Source: Zygnema cylindricum (Eukaryota; Streptophyta; Zygnematophyceae; Zygnematales; Zygnemataceae). Taken from it: 64,000 bases of DNA. The notes below the pieces were generated by a model, which saw only the letters and a program-made list of their open reading frames with translations, did not search any database and was not told the origin of the DNA. Both the position numbers and the translations under genes were made by a program. This document shows, one piece after another, positions 44,142 to 57,925 of the stretch (the stretch's first letter is position 1; every line of letters starts with the position of its first letter). The DNA is taken from positions 40,955-104,954 of the forward strand of contig JBBHKE010003086.1 of assembly GCA_037447655.1 (NCBI GenBank). Reading direction: 5' to 3'.

Positions 44142-46299
44142 TACTTTACTTTGGCATCGCCGGCGTCTGTATTTTTCTGTACGGTTCTCAGAAGAAAAGT
44201 CTTTGAGAGTACGCTATTCGATTCAATATCTGGCAGATCCAGAATCCGCCACCTGTACGGTCAAAAACGTTCAAGAGCAAAGACAAACGATTCTTTTGAA
44301 GGAAACGTGCCTACGCGCAGATCTCAGAATCGATAAATGCATCCACCTATCACCTTACCTTCGGTTGAATTGCAGTTTTGGTGTAGCACGGTGCACACCT
44401 TTACAGGAGTTATTGGGAGGTTTCCGGTAAACGTGTTATTCCAAAGAGGAAAAACGTGCAGTAATTTGAATAGTACACCGTGTATCCGAATGACGCGTTA
44501 AACTTGTTTTCGCCACTTAAACTCTCGGTTTTCAAGTGAACGGTGATGGGAATTTTACCCAACCAGCGCTAACCTCCGACTAGTGTGCACTTGACTAGAA
44601 TCTATTTGGCCTTGATAAATTTACGTATCTATCCTGCAATTCGGGGATCTATACGTAGTCGGTACAATGTTAACAAATTAGTTAGTTCCTCGTTTTTTCA
44701 TTTTTGCGGCCAAGTCAAATGTCGGTGTGTGCTTTCACAATGGAGCTCACGTGCCTGTGCGCAGCCATTTTATTTATATGTGGCTGCCTCAATTTTGTTA
44801 CAGTAAACCTGCGCCAGCCGTGTGAATTGTTTTTTTTTTCATGACGGTCGACTTTCGCAAGTGCGACAGTTTTTTAACCGCCGTTGCAATATTTCGCCAG
44901 TCAAAGTTGTTCGACGGATTGACCGTCAAATCTGAACTTAAAGGTACGTAGCTTGTACGAAATTGTACTTCAAATGTACAATTTTTTACAACTACCTGCG
45001 CGCAGAAAAAAAATCATCTCTGCGATTAGCAATTCCCATTTTAAAATACCATTATGTGGAAACTATATGTGGAAACTACTTGATACATGCACATATATAA
45101 CATATATGTAATTATGTATGCATATGTATATGTATGTTTTAACCATAGTTGTTCATAGCGTTTAGTGCGAACGATTCAATCGCGACGAATTATACGTAAC
45201 GAACGCATTTAACGTTTTGAACAAATCGTTGAAAATCGTTAATGAATTTTCATCCGTACACTTTCGTACATATCAAATAAAAAAAAAATTACATATAGCG
45301 CAGTTTGTAAGTTTCCAGTTGAATGAGCGCTTAAAACTTTATAAATAACTAAATACCTATCACACTCCATCTTTACATCGGAAATCCTTTATTAACCGGT
45401 AGCGGAGAACGTAAGAACGGGCTAAGCCAAAATGTGGTAGATCCGGTTTCCAAACTTACAAAGCGCACATTTTTACCAACACATTTTTATCAAAGTCCGC
45501 CTGGCTGATACTATCTGACAGACAACCATGGCCGCCTTCTCTCTGCCTTCTCTCTTTATTTCTCATACATTTTGTGACGTTTCAATTTTGTGTCGCGAAA
45601 AGTTTGTGACGTTTCAACGTCTCTTTTAGAAAACGTCCGTACATTTTCGATGAAATGACGTACACGTTCCGTGATATTTATGTTCAGTTCACTGGACAGA
45701 AAGTACTAATAACTGCGACGTATCTTTTCCTCAAATTCCGTACATTTCCGTAAAGAAACGTACATTTTACGGGAAATATTGTACTTTTCCCGTAAGTTGT
45801 CCATTCAGTTTACCAGACAGAAAGTACAGCGCGTTTTTTTGCGATTTTTTCAACAGTCACGATTTATAAGTTTCAATCGTAAAAATTGAAAAAATCGCAC
45901 GATTTGAACAACACTGGTTTCAGCAATTGCACCGTGTCGTTTAAACTGTTGATAAAGGTACGTTTAGACAGGATTTCTACATTTGAACCTGTAAAGCTTT
46001 AACTGCAAATTGACAAAATTGTAATGCGGTACGGTTACACAAGAGGGGGTGGGGGTTTGCCCTGATTATACCCGTGACGCATCTTCGTTTTCAACATCGA
46101 ATTTAGTTACGACTATTCAGTTGCTACATTTTCATGTTTTATGTTTTGTACGGAATATATAATAAGCTACATAGTGAACAGTTAAGCGGTTTCATGTCGC
46201 CGCTGACTGTTCACGCTTTCACGTTGGAAAGTGGACTTTCGAAAAGTAGGCGCAGATTCGCCTGCGCTCGCTCAACGCGAAGGATCCTGATAAACATCT
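44142..46299. other. No gene recognised
   Basis: AT-rich, with short microsatellites (ATATGTAT near 45100). Frames up to 117 codons have no domain and no codon-like pattern. Confidence 0.5.
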
Positions 46300-46307
46300 A
46301 TAATTTG

Positions 46308-46507
46308 TATTGTTGGGTATCGAGGACCTTTTTCTGATATTCAATATATATCGAGTTTCAGGTACCCGATAATCGATATATCGAAATTCAAACTATAGCG
46401 ATATATCGCCAATATATCGAGGCATTAAATTATTATTATTATTTTTTTTCCCATTTTTTTTTTTTATAAACCCCCCCCCCCCCCCCCCCCCCCCCCCCGA
46501 GGCCCGG

Positions 46508-46543
<36 letters not shown>

Positions 46544-46714
46544 AACCGTACGATTCCCCGTACTAGTACTTTACGGACACCCAGTTTTTGCGATATATAT
46601 CGCGATGATTTATGTTGGTCCCGGTACGATATATCGAGAAATCTGCTCGATCGATATTCGATATATCTAATAGCGAAATTATCGCGATATGAATTTACCC
46701 GATACCCAACACTA
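46308..46714. mobile_element. hAT-type MITE 3 with C/G homopolymer hairpin (407 bp)
   Basis: Termini TATTGTTGGGTATCG and (complement of right end) TAGTGTTGGGTATCG, flanked by exact 8-bp ATAATTTG (46300-46307 and 46715-46722). The interior is packed with CGATATATCG palindromes. It holds about 30 C, a GC-rich spacer and about 32 G (46469-46542), which would fold into a very stable hairpin. Confidence 0.85.
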
Positions 46715-46722
46715 ATAATTTG

Positions 46723-47499
46723 ATTGTTTCGTCCTCTTGCTGCGTAGTGCGTACGGTGAGTAATAAAATAGAGTTCGAACAGAGTAATGTACGAACTGAA
46801 AGCTTGAACTAAACGCTAAAAAACACATCTCGCACATTTTGTTCTATGGATTATTGGATTTCATACGGCTGAAGATTTGACCTCCTTTTACGTTTGAAGT
46901 TTTGACTTTTGTGTAAGACACGGCCATGCTGTAATTTCCCGCTGTCGTGTACGTCAGTACGGTACAGTACGTTATTGCACTTTACGTTTTCGAGGTACTG
47001 TACTGATTCAGCTCCATGTGGCCAGGAGAACGGGCGAATGTTAATGCATGCAACTCCTCCGATTGGCTTAGCTTCTATAACTTAAAGTGAATAATCTTTC
47101 GTGGCGCTCAAGGACTCGTGTTTTCGTAGAACACACAATCTGTGCATCAGTGAAATCGCCGAACAGCAGTTATCTAAACGTAACGCTTGGCTACATAGAA
47201 CTCACCTAATTTTTGACGAGGTTGGGCCCGTACTCTCGTGACACTGGGCATAATAATTGAGTCAAACTACTTTCTCACGTGAACTAATGTGGATCAAGAT
47301 TGACCGCTGACCCATGTACATAAAATAGCGCTGACAAACCATTATATGTACAAAAAATATCAAAATCGTACATATAGTGTATGATTTTTGTAATTTCTGT
47401 GTACTTTAGAAAACTTCATCTACACGAAACTTTGGGCAGACGCTTGTAAAGAATCTCCAAAAGCCCACACCATTAGCGTTTATGTCGTTTTAATTCTGT
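46723..47499. other. No gene; upstream region of VSR
   Basis: No domain on either strand. Probably holds the VSR promoter, but no TATA box can be assigned with confidence. Confidence 0.4.
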
Positions 47500-47871
47500 T
47501 AAAAAGTGACGCCGGCAGGATCCGTAGACAAAACCGTACAAATCCTGAACAGCAACCGAGAAGGTGTTTTACAGCAATCTGTTCCAGCTATCCTTTCTGG
47601 TTCCTATCATCACAACTTTGATGAAAAAGGTAAAGTAGAGAAGCTTTTCTTGTTTTTCTTTCTTCCTTTTCGACATAGATCTACTATACCTCTCAGTTTT
47701 TCTCTCGGCTTCCTTTCCTTGTTTTCGCTCCTCTTTGACAGGCATTCCTAATTTGGTTCAGTTTTTATGAAGGATTTTTAGTTTTTTCTCTTCCTTTCTA
47801 GTGCAGAGAGACATAAAGACAACCACAAACACAAAGGAAGTTTCCTGCTCTGCCTTTGCTTCCTCTCTCCA
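47500..47871 (+). promoter_or_regulatory. VSR 5' leader with possible 5' UTR intron
   Basis: A donor-like AAAAAG/GTAAAG at 47629/47630 and an acceptor-like CTTTCTAG ending at 47801 bracket a T-rich segment. That would leave about 70 bases of leader before the ATG at 47872. Introns in 5' leaders are common in plant genes; unproven here. Confidence 0.35.
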
Positions 47872-50800
47872 ATGAATCTGAACAGAAGTCTTTGCCTGTC
47901 AGGCTTCTGTAGCCTCTCTATTTTGCTTTCTCTTTTTTCCTTTTCTGAGGCTAAATTCATTGTAGAAGAGCACAGTTTAACCATTACTGCTCCTTCTATA
48001 AAAGGCACGTTTAGCAGTGCTATTGCCAATTTTGGCATCCCTCAATATGGAGGATCCATGGCAGGTCAAGTAGTGTATCCGGGAGGTGAAAAAGCAAAGG
48101 CTTGCCAAGCATTTTCACGCCTAGAGTTTAAAGCAAAAATTGGAGAACTCCCAAGGATTGTACTTGTTGATCGTGGAGGTAAGGTGTAGGTTGTGCGTTT
48201 GTATATGTTCACTTTTTTTGTTTCTTGCTAAAGTTGAACATAATTTTTTTTTCCTTTCTATGGCAGACGACAGCTGGTGTATCAGTACGTTTTTCTTTCT
48301 TTTTTTTGAAACCAGGAGTCAATTAAAAAGGAATAACAATTTTGGTTTATTACATCTTAAATTGTTGGTGTTTCTTGTAGTAATAGGATCTGCTGGGAAA
48401 TGCTTTCTTATTTTTGGTTGCTGGATCACGCAGAGGCTGTTTTATTTAGTGATAAAGTTTGGTTTTCTTTGGTGGCCAGACACAAGAAACCTTGAAGAAC
48501 TACGATTATAATGATTTTGTCGTTGATGGAAGATGTTTATGGATCCTCTCGTTCTTATAATTACTCGTCTGTTAGGCGGTTATCTCAGTCATTGCGATCA
48601 TGACAGTTTTTGTCATCATTACATGGTTTCATGATTTATTCTTACGATTTTATTGTTGATGGAAGATGTCTGTTGATCTTTTTCACTGGTATAACTATTC
48701 TCTATGAGTTAGGCAGCTGTTCAGGAGGTTATTTCAGTTGTTTCGGTTACAATATGGTTCTATGAACCCCTCTTGCGCAGTTTATTTTGGATGGATTGCA
48801 GAATTTAAACAGTTTGTGGTTTCAGCTTCGAATTGCTGATACATGACATATGGCACAGCTTTGGTTTTTAGACTATAACGTGTATTGCTATTAGTGTTAA
48901 CGTTTTTGAAGAACATTGACACTATTCTCAATTTTTCACCGTGTACACTTGTCAAATCTTAAATTGGACGATTGCGATGTAACGTTAAGGCTGTTACTTT
49001 CGGATAAAAATTATTCTCCGAATAAATATTGGGCATGTGCCCACGGAGAAAACTTGATTTGAATGTTAGAATGAAAGTATGAACACTAATTGTGATGCAC
49101 GGTGTAACATGTTTGCGGCAGTTGTTTTTGTTTTGTCAGTTTTCTTTTCTTCAGTATTGTCATTCTTCACCATGTCTCTGTGCTGTGCTGTCTGTTTGGT
49201 TTCTCATCATAATGAGGTTTGGATTTTGAGCATAATTTCGCCCTCTGCTGTAAATTGTTTGTTTGACAGTTTGCAGGATGCAACTTCACGCCTTTGGTAT
49301 GGTGTCTGCTGGTGTTTGAACATATTGAGGTTTGGTTTTCTCCTCTCTGCTATATATATATATTTTTTGTTGACATTTTTTTTTGTTTGACATTTTCTAG
49401 GATGTTACTTCACAGCGAAGGTCTGGTTTGCTCAGCAGGCAGGTGCCTCTGCTGTACTTGTGGCTGACGACAAAGACGAGAATTTGATTACTATGGATGC
49501 CCCTGAGGATGATCCAGAGACTAACATGTATCTCACAAATATCACCATCCCTTCTGCTCTAATCCGAAAGAATACAAGTGATGCAATTAAGAAGGCCATT
49601 GCAAATAAGGAGATGGTGAATGTGAATATGGATTGGACCGAAGCCTTACCGCATCCCGACGATCGAGTGGAATATGAGTTTTGGACCAACAGTAATGACG
49701 AATGTGGGACAAAATGTGATAGTCAAGCTGAGTTTGTACAAGAGTTTAAAGGAATGGCTCAAACTATGGAACAAGCCGGATATGTACAGTTCACCCCACA
49801 CTATATAACGTGGTATTGTCCTCAAAACTACGTTGATAGCAAGCAGTGCAAATCACAGTGTATTAACAATGGGAGATATTGTGCTCCAGATCCGGAGCAA
49901 GATTTTGATGTGGGGTATGATGGAAAGGATGTCGTAATTGAGAATTTACGGGAACTATGTGTCTTCAAATTGGCCAATGAAAGTGGAAAGCCATGGGTAT
50001 GGTGGGATTATGTGACCGATTTTAAGCTCCGTTGCAAAATGAAGGAGAAGAATTATAACGCTGTGTGTGCCGAATCTATTATTTCTTCTCTTGGTGAGTG
50101 GGGTTCTGTTTTAGGGTTTGTAATGTAGGCTCTGTTACTTATCCTTTTCCAATTTCTGTTTCAAGCTCATGGAACATTCTCTTTTGTTTGCCTGAAGGTT
50201 TTGATGTCTGTTCTTCTATTCGGGATTCAGGTCTTTAAAGAAAGGCTGTGAGAGTGTTGGCTGGTCCTTTCTTCTGTCTTTGGGAAAGTCGTTATGATTT
50301 TTTTTTTGATGGTACTAACAGTTAAAATTCTGTATGTTTTGGTTTTGTTGGTTTCTAAAACAACTTCAAACACTGGCTGTTATTTCTCATCCTCTTCACA
50401 AATCGTCTGGATATGATGCTACTATCTAAGGGATACGGAGTTGAGCCTTTCTTGTCAGAGTCCTGAATTTTTACATTTAAAGTAGCATAAACTATGAAAG
50501 TTGAATCTGTTTTTTTTTCGTCAGGTTTGGACACGCGGAGGATACGAGATTGTGTTGGTGATTCTAATCACGATGGAGAGAATCCAGTTTTGAAAGCTGA
50601 ACAAGCAGCACAGGTATACTGCCGAGTATTACTATTGTGGTTCACTACCAAGTCATTTGTTTTTATTTTATTTTTTTTCCTTCTTCTTCAGAAACGTTTT
50701 TTTTTGTCAAGATTAGGTTTGCCTGGGTAACTTGTCTGGCACTGTAGCGTAAATTTAATGTTGTTGCATGTTATTATTATTTACTTATGTACCACCTACA

Positions 50801-53800
50801 CTGGAGTACTCAGCCTGTTTGCTAATTTTTGAATCCTTTTGGTTCCTGTCGTTTTTTTTTTCTTTTCTCCGTGGCAGTTCTGGCAGAATTTTTTGTCATT
50901 TTTATTGTTTTGAAAATTATACAAAAACCGATTGGAATATTTCTGTCCTGGTATTCTACTGTCTGTTTTTACCAATTAGTTTTCTTTTTTTCGGGGCCAG
51001 GTTGGAACTAACGATCGCAGTGATGTGACCATTTTGCCAACTCTTGTGATTAATCAGCGACAGTACAGAGGTACTCTATGATTGTCTTTTCCTTCGTTTT
51101 TTTTCCTGCAGCATATTTTTCCAAAATCTGATGCCGGTATTAAATGAGAAAATAGGCTTCACCATTAACTGATGTGAGCACGCATGAGTGAGCACATTGG
51201 ATGAACAATTTTTCTGTTGCTTAATTAAATTGTTTTAATTCATCAGAGTTTAATCTCTTTTTTTTTTTTGGTGCTCGGATCAAATATTTCCTTTAATAGT
51301 TAAGAGATAAGAGTGTGGAAATTCAGTGCTCTTCTGCTTTTGATGTTGTAACATGGCAATTTCGTTATAGGTTTAAGCTTGTTTCGTTTCTGTACTCTAA
51401 AAGGGCTACATATACTTTTGCAGGGAAGCTGGATTCTAAGGCTGTGCTGAAGGCTATTTGCTCGGGTTTCTTAGAAACCACGGACCCCCCTCAGTGCCTT
51501 GGGAAAGGTATTTCCGAAATTCACTTTTTATTGGAGCGCTGAGTTTTACTGCTTATTATGCACTTGTGGAGTCTTTGCAGTCAGTCTAGCTTGTTATGTT
51601 TTACAGGTTATTACACAGGTTGAGGGAATCAAGAGATATCATAGTGGAATAAAATTGATTAGCCCTCCATCTGTTCGGTGTTTGGACTTCGTCCAATTCG
51701 TTACTTTCTGGTGTACTTTTTGTATTACAATCATCACACTAAAGTATATTTTGCACCTTGGATAAGGAACGGCACTATATGCTGCAGTTGTTCAATATGA
51801 GATATGCCAGTCCTTGCTAAAGCTTGATTGACAGGATTTTCTCTGCAACATGAGTCGGATAAGACATTTGTAGTTAAGTTTTTCAGAGAGAAGTTGTGAG
51901 CGCTGGATAGCTGGAGAAGCCAGACAGTTTTCATTTTTCAGTTTTTCTTCTTTTTCTGGTCTGTTACGGCGTTTTTGATCCGATGACACATCATCCTTAT
52001 CACTGTACTTGCAGATGTTCAAACAAATGAGTGTGCCAGTGAAAACAATGGAGGTTGCTGGAAGGAGGGGAACTATACTGCCTGCTTGGTAAATAACCTC
52101 TCTATGGCCTTTTCTATCTTATTAAATAGTTGAGTATTTGGTAGTGACCTGTTTACTGCCTTTTATGTGTTAGTAAATAGTTGAATGTATGTAGAGTGTA
52201 CACATGAGTTGACGGCATGGATTCAATTTTGGCCCACTTTGATAGTTTATCTAAATACCAGGGCCTTTTTAAAAAACCTTCCTCGTCATGATGATGGACG
52301 GAAATCATCAGGGGAAAAGACATATCAAACTTTTCTGTGATTTATATTTTATTGATACCAAATATGCATAATAGTTTCAAGTACTGCAGGTGTAGGTAAG
52401 CTTTATCATATATTTAGTCTCCATTTGATGTCATGAAAGCGTCAGCAAATTGAAGAGAAGGGTTTCTTGACTGATGTAAGCTGTTTTTGCTTTGTATAGG
52501 ATACTTTTCGAGGAAGAGTTTGCCAATGCCCTCGTGATGCAAGCACCGGAACAACTTTTGTTGGAGATGGCTATACAAGTTGCAAACGTAAGTGTCCTAT
52601 TTGGTTTGGAAAGGGTTTTTTATGCAGAGAACAGTGTAACAAGCATGTCTAGCAAATCGAGCAAATAGGAATGTTGATTCACTATCTGGGAACCTAATTC
52701 TGTTATTGCATGGGTTGGAATACATAAGTAAATTGGAAACTTGGATTTTCTTACACCCCCTTACATGTTTTGCGAGTTTTGGCTTGTTTCTCTTCCTGAG
52801 TTTGGTTTTATTAAGATGTTGATTATTGTTTTGTTTTGGGTATTCGATGCTGTGATGCAGCTGCCGGCATTGGACGTTGCCTTGTCAAAAATGGTGGTTG
52901 CTGGTCCCTAACAGCAAATAACCAGGCTTTCACTGCATGCCAGGTACACTTTTTTTTTCATTTTGTTTATTTATTTATTTTTTATTTTCCTTTTTTGCAA
53001 AGTTGTAATTGACAGGTTAAGGGGCTAAGAACAGGAAAATCAAAGGATACATTCTCTTTGAACTTTTTATCGGGCTTATACATAAATGCGTAATGCGAAT
53101 GTGGTTGAAGGAAAATGTATGTATAGCTGTAAATTGGACAAGCTTTTTCTGCTGTTAGGGCTTAGTCTCTTGTGTTTTTAAATAAATAAGAAAGCCTTAG
53201 ACTGGACCCTCAATGGAGAAGACAAGCTGATAACATTTGTTTTTTTGTAAAAAAAAAAATAGGGATACAGAAGTAGTCATGGTCCAAGTTTCACTGAAAG
53301 GACATGGAAAGCTCCTTCATATTTGTGGGGCAGGAAAGCATTCACTTCTAGCAATTAAACCATGAATATACATTTAAAAGAAAATTAATTGAGGTGAAAC
53401 AGTTTTGCATTGTTCCTCCTTATTTTGGTCGTTTGTGGGTTTTGTACATTCTTCATTATTTCTTTGAAACAATGACAGAATTTGCTGAATTGAAATGGAG
53501 TATTTACTGTTTTTTCCTTGACTCTCTACAGGATATGTTACCAGGGACAGGCTGCAAGTGCCCAGCAGGTTTCAAGGGTGATGGGTTCCATTGTGAAGAT
53601 ATAGATGAATGTGCATCTGATTCTCCAATTTGCAAATGCCCTCAATGCAAATGCAAAAACAATATTGGAGGTTATGATTGCAGTTGTACTGGAGACAGTG
53701 TCTACATCAGGGAACACGACACATGTATAAGTGAGTGTACTTGAATGTCTATTATGTCCTCTGCACTTGCCGTAGCTATAATTGTAATGGAATTATTAGT

Positions 53801-55394
53801 GAATGGAGAATTAAAAGGTGTGATTTTTATTTAGGGTAGAGGTTCATTTGTTTAAATAGTGATATTAACATTCACGGTTTTTTTGACAAAAAAATCCTTG
53901 ACTGAATTATTGTAACACTAGAAGAGATGGACAGTTTAGTATGCTACACCTCACATCACTATTACTGTTAGTGAATAATAAGCGTTAAAGCTGTGTTAGT
54001 AATATCTGCATTGAGTCATCATTGGATGATGTGGCTCATTTCTACTTCAGTGTTATTAACAGTACTGTATGATTTTGGGACCTGCGATCAGATTAGGGTT
54101 ATTAATGCCAGTAGTGATGGAAAGTGAAGCATCCTGTTTTTCATTCACAAGAGACGCAACAGGCTAGTGGGGATCAACAAATATCAGATAATTTCAACCC
54201 CATCTGTTTTTCCTGGCAGGCAAACTAGGATCCTCTTCGCCCTCATCCAGCCTTGGCTGGTTCGTTACATTGGTGATCCTCGCTTGCGTAGCTGTGGTGG
54301 CTGTTGGAGGATATGTCATTTATAAATATCGGATCAGGGTAAGGGATTCTTTTTTTGCCCTTGCAAAAAGGTTCTTGTGTTTGCATATCTTTTTTTGTTT
54401 GTTTCTTCTTATTTTTTTCCCATCTGTGGCTCCCTTTAGAGATTCCATCGAAGTTTTGGACTGTGGCTGGTAGACGGCTAAGCTGATCACATGTTTGAAA
54501 AGAGACCATGGGAAAATCCAAAAATATGTCACTGTCAAAATTTCATGGCAGGTGTTTGGGCACGTTAAAGAGTCTCAGGCATTTTGTGTGATTTTTGTTT
54601 TTTTCCTTAGCTGTGGGTTTCTTTGGCGCTTGTTCACTTTGTGCTTTTGTTCTACAGGAGAAATTTAAGGGAACCTTGTGAATGCTACGAGCATTTGTTC
54701 TGTGTTATGGTTTTTTTAGAACGTTGGGATTCTTCACACATGTAACAATCTAACGGTCTTGAGACGTTGATTTGTCTTCTGAAATGGGCAATCGGTGACT
54801 AGACTAGGTCAAGCCTGAAAGTACATAAAACAGTGTGAAAATTCTTAAAACAGTGAAAATTCTTAAAAGACCGTTTGTTTTGAATTTTCAGTTTCATACT
54901 TCACCTTGTTGGTCATGTCGTGCCACAGTTTTCTGGGAAGTATTATAGTTTTTATGATGTAGATGCTTTCCTGGCTTCCTGTTGTGTATTGTAACCTTCC
55001 ATTTTCCCCTGCTCTGCCTTTTGACCTCCTGTTTTATGTTTGAATCATAATTTGTTCTACGTTGAAGAGGAAAGGCCCATTTGCAATTTTTGTGCAATGA
55101 TTTTTGAGGTTTTTCCAAAAAGTTTCATTAGTGGACTGTGCATAACAAAGGGAGGTGTGAACACTTCGGATGGAAACTTTTTTTTCTTGAACTGTTTTTT
55201 TTAACATCTCTGGAGATCAATCTTCCTGCAACTCTAGCATCCTATTTTTGACACAACTGACAAGCATCATTCCAATTGGTCTTTTTTTTTATATGCAGTC
55301 ATACATGGACTCTGAGATCCGGGCAATCATGGCACAATATATGCCTTTGGACAGCCAGAATGAGCCCAATGCACGCAATCATGAAGATCCATAG
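47872..55394 (+). CDS. VSR: Vacuolar sorting receptor (VSR/BP-80 family), eleven exons
   Basis: Type I membrane receptor that captures vacuolar cargo in the Golgi/TGN or ER and delivers it to prevacuolar compartments. Exons: 47872-48178, 49401-50093, 50525-50613, 51001-51070, 51424-51507, 52015-52088, 52500-52587, 52861-52943, 53532-53730, 54220-54338, 55299-55394. All introns are GT-AG and phases agree, giving 633 residues, a normal VSR length. Residues 1-27 are a signal peptide. A protease-associated domain follows (GNFG-like [27 protein letters not shown]), then the VSR-specific region ([32 protein letters not shown]). Cys-rich EGF repeats include DIDEC (519-523), a calcium-binding EGF. 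One helix (about 575-597) and a tail with YMPL (616-619), the clathrin-adaptor signal, end the protein. No defects seen. Confidence 0.96.
48874..49103. mobile_element. Foldback MITE family M, copy 5, in VSR intron 1
   Basis: TGCTATTAGTGTTAACG near the left end and GAACACTAATTGTGATGCACGGTG before TA on the right. Lies within the 1222-bp first intron, clear of both splice sites. Confidence 0.65.
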
Positions 55395-55555
55395 AGGTGA
55401 GGAATCTTTGTCCTTTGTGATATGTTGGGCCTGTAAACTTACGTATACATATAATAGATGTATGTATCCCTTTACCCTTCAGTTTTTGGAGGTTTCGGAT
55501 TAAGAATACATAATTGAATCAGGTGCTAGAAGGGACAAGTGTTGGCAATTAGTTC

Positions 55556-55861
55556 TTAGTCAAGTTGTCCAACCAGGTCTGCTGGATTTATATCTAGTAC
55601 CACATTAGAACAAGGCTGGTTGCTACTAGCGTCGAAGTAAAAAGTTAATTTCATAAATTGTTTCCAGGTTTTTCCAATTCCCAAAATCACTGGAACGCTG
55701 ACACCTTTGGCTTTCGCTTTGTATGTTCCAAGAGAAAATTCAACGATTGTCCTTGAATAAAAACTTAAGGTTGATAACTTGGCAGAAATTTTAGTTTTAG
55801 CAATCTGTGGCGTCATTGGTTTCAGAGTGGTGAATGTGTTAAATCTGTGGTTGCCACACAT
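55556..55861 (-). CDS. Unrecognised open frame, 101 codons
   Basis: Composition looks less random than other frames in the area (for example VSVPVILGIGKTWKQF and NVVLDINPADLVGQ), and it could be a short gene or an exon or pseudogene. I do not recognise a family. There is no clear promoter, and the overlap with the probable VSR 3' UTR on the other strand argues for caution. Confidence 0.25.
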   Translation of the reverse strand: MCGNHRFNTFTTLKPMTPQIAKTKISAKLSTLSFYSRTIVEFSLGTYKAKAKGVSVPVILGIGKTWKQFMKLTFYFDASSNQPCSNVVLDINPADLVGQLD

Positions 55862-56494
55862 TTACATATGACATGACACTTTTTCAGGGATACAGGCAAT
55901 AAGTACGGAATATCAGTCCTTTGTGTCACTCTCTCTAACATTAAGTTCTAGAATAGAAACAACATTAGCTCGTTTATTCTCTCTTATGTGTTATTTATTT
56001 TCAAAGCACTTCAGAAACTAAAGAAACTACCTGTGTGCCTAAAGTCAAAAAGCTATCCATGGATTTACATTTGCCAGTACTTTCCCATCAGGTGTAGCAT
56101 GTAGAAATAGAACAATTTAAGTAATAACACTTTCATAGTCTACGATGAGAGAACGGTAGCTAAAATATAATTTTCCCATGGAAGTATTATTGCATAATCA
56201 CCAATTGTACAATACAAGAACTGAAGAGCAATATTGACCGAGGACGTGTTTACTGATAGGTTAAGCAATAGACAGGTAAGATTAGTCAAGAATTTAGTCA
56301 CTGGTATTGATGTCTTGCGTTTTTTCCAATTCTTTATATCCAACTCATTGTTTATGACTTTTTATTTGATTTAAGGCATGTGTTCAACAGTAAAGTTTGG
56401 GTAATATCACTAACTGATGTGAGAAAATCAGCATATGAACTTTTACCATTGTGGGAAGGAGTATTGTACACTGGCATTTGTGCCAGGGAGAGTA

Positions 56495-56830
56495 AGAGAG
56501 GTAAAGAGAGAGAGAGGGAGGGAGGGGGAGAGGGGGAGAGAGGGAGAGAGAGAGAGAAGCAAATCTCACCACTCAACGGTTAGAAAGGAGTATTGGACGT
56601 AACATATTGTATGTGACAGGGGGAGAGTGTGAGGGAGAGAGAGTGAGAGAGACAGGCAAACAAAGTCAGTGTCATATAAGCGGAGTGAGAGTGGGAGGGA
56701 GGAAATAATGGGAGAGAAGAAGGGATGGAGGGAGGGCAGGCAGAAAGAGGGAGGTATGAGCGGCAGAGGGAGGGAGGGAAGGGGTGGAGGGGGAGGAGGG
56801 GAAGGAGAGAGGGAGAGGGAGAGAAGAAAT
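56495..56830. repeat. Two GA/GGGA purine tracts
   Basis: (GAGA)n and (GGGAGA)n blocks separated by about 70 bp of ordinary sequence; the frames in them are low complexity. Confidence 0.9.
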
Positions 56831-57769
56831 AGTATCAACAAACAACAAAATAAATAAACAACTGTACTAATAAACAACCTTGTAACTTGAGAAAATGGAG
56901 CTGAAATTATTTTTGGGTCCGTCTTCTTGATGCAGGTTTTGATCAGCTGCAAAAATTGGTTGACTTGAGCACTAGGTTTTTTTTTATAAGTGGATGGATA
57001 CTGCTTTCGGTATAGGAAATTTGCAGTAAAACCTTATAACGTCAAAAACGGTCACTTTTGTCGTCTTAGTATTTGTGGATCGGAAAACGAAAACCTTTTC
57101 TGGTTTTCCAACTATAAGACAGATTTTCAAACATGTCCGGGTTCCCCACATTCAACTTTTGAGGTTGCCTAAGGAGAAAAAATGCATTATTAGTGAGGAT
57201 TTTTATCAGTTGACACTATTAAGTTTCCTCACTATTGTCAAATTAGTGCATTCAGTTGGTCTGTCAGTTTTTTCGGTTGTTCGGCTATGGAGGCGAGATT
57301 TGCCGCGTGTTTGTGTAAATGTTGTATTTTAAACAACATGAGAATCTTTAGTGTTGGTTTGTATGTGGGAAACTGTTAAAACGCTGGCTATGCAGTTTAA
57401 AAAAAGGAGAGTAGATATGGGATTGCATTTTCCCTGGAGAGTATAGAAATGGAAACAGTCGAAATATCAAAAACTGATATGTGGGAAAGGAAAGAGGTTT
57501 AGAATGTACCACCAACATAATGTTTTATGATCTGTAGGGGAAATAGTGTGCAACAGTAAAGTGGTTTTGTTGGACAAATGTTATTGGTAAGGAACTTTTG
57601 TTCGTTTGTAGATGGCTGTCTGTAGTGTATTATGGTTGTTTTTCTGCTTCAAAATTGTTGGGATTTTACAGGTGGGGTCCTGTAGTGGTAGATAGGACCT
57701 CGTATGTACTTACACCGGTAATTGCTATGAGTTGTAATAACACTAATTCTGCGAATGGTTTTTTGGTTC

Positions 57770-57925
57770 CCTGACTACGAAATAGCGGTAGTGACACTTT
57801 TTTTTAACGTTAACTTTTTAACTGATTTGAAAATTGTGATGTGGAACTGAATGAGAATCACATCAAAAATATCAACACTACTAATAATTTCTTTAGTCTA
57901 TTAGTGATTTTGCGGTGTAATGTTA
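57770..57925. mobile_element. Possible eroded MITE of family M
   Basis: Right end CTATTAGTGATTTTGCGGTG before TA; left end only loosely similar (ACGAAATAGCGGTAGTG). Listed as a candidate. Confidence 0.35.

Larger units (their letters stand above)
55395..57769. other. VSR 3' flank and intergenic sequence
   Basis: The start of this region must include the VSR 3' UTR; no poly(A) site can be fixed. Purine tracts lie at 56495-56560 and 56625-56830. No conserved gene. Confidence 0.5.
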
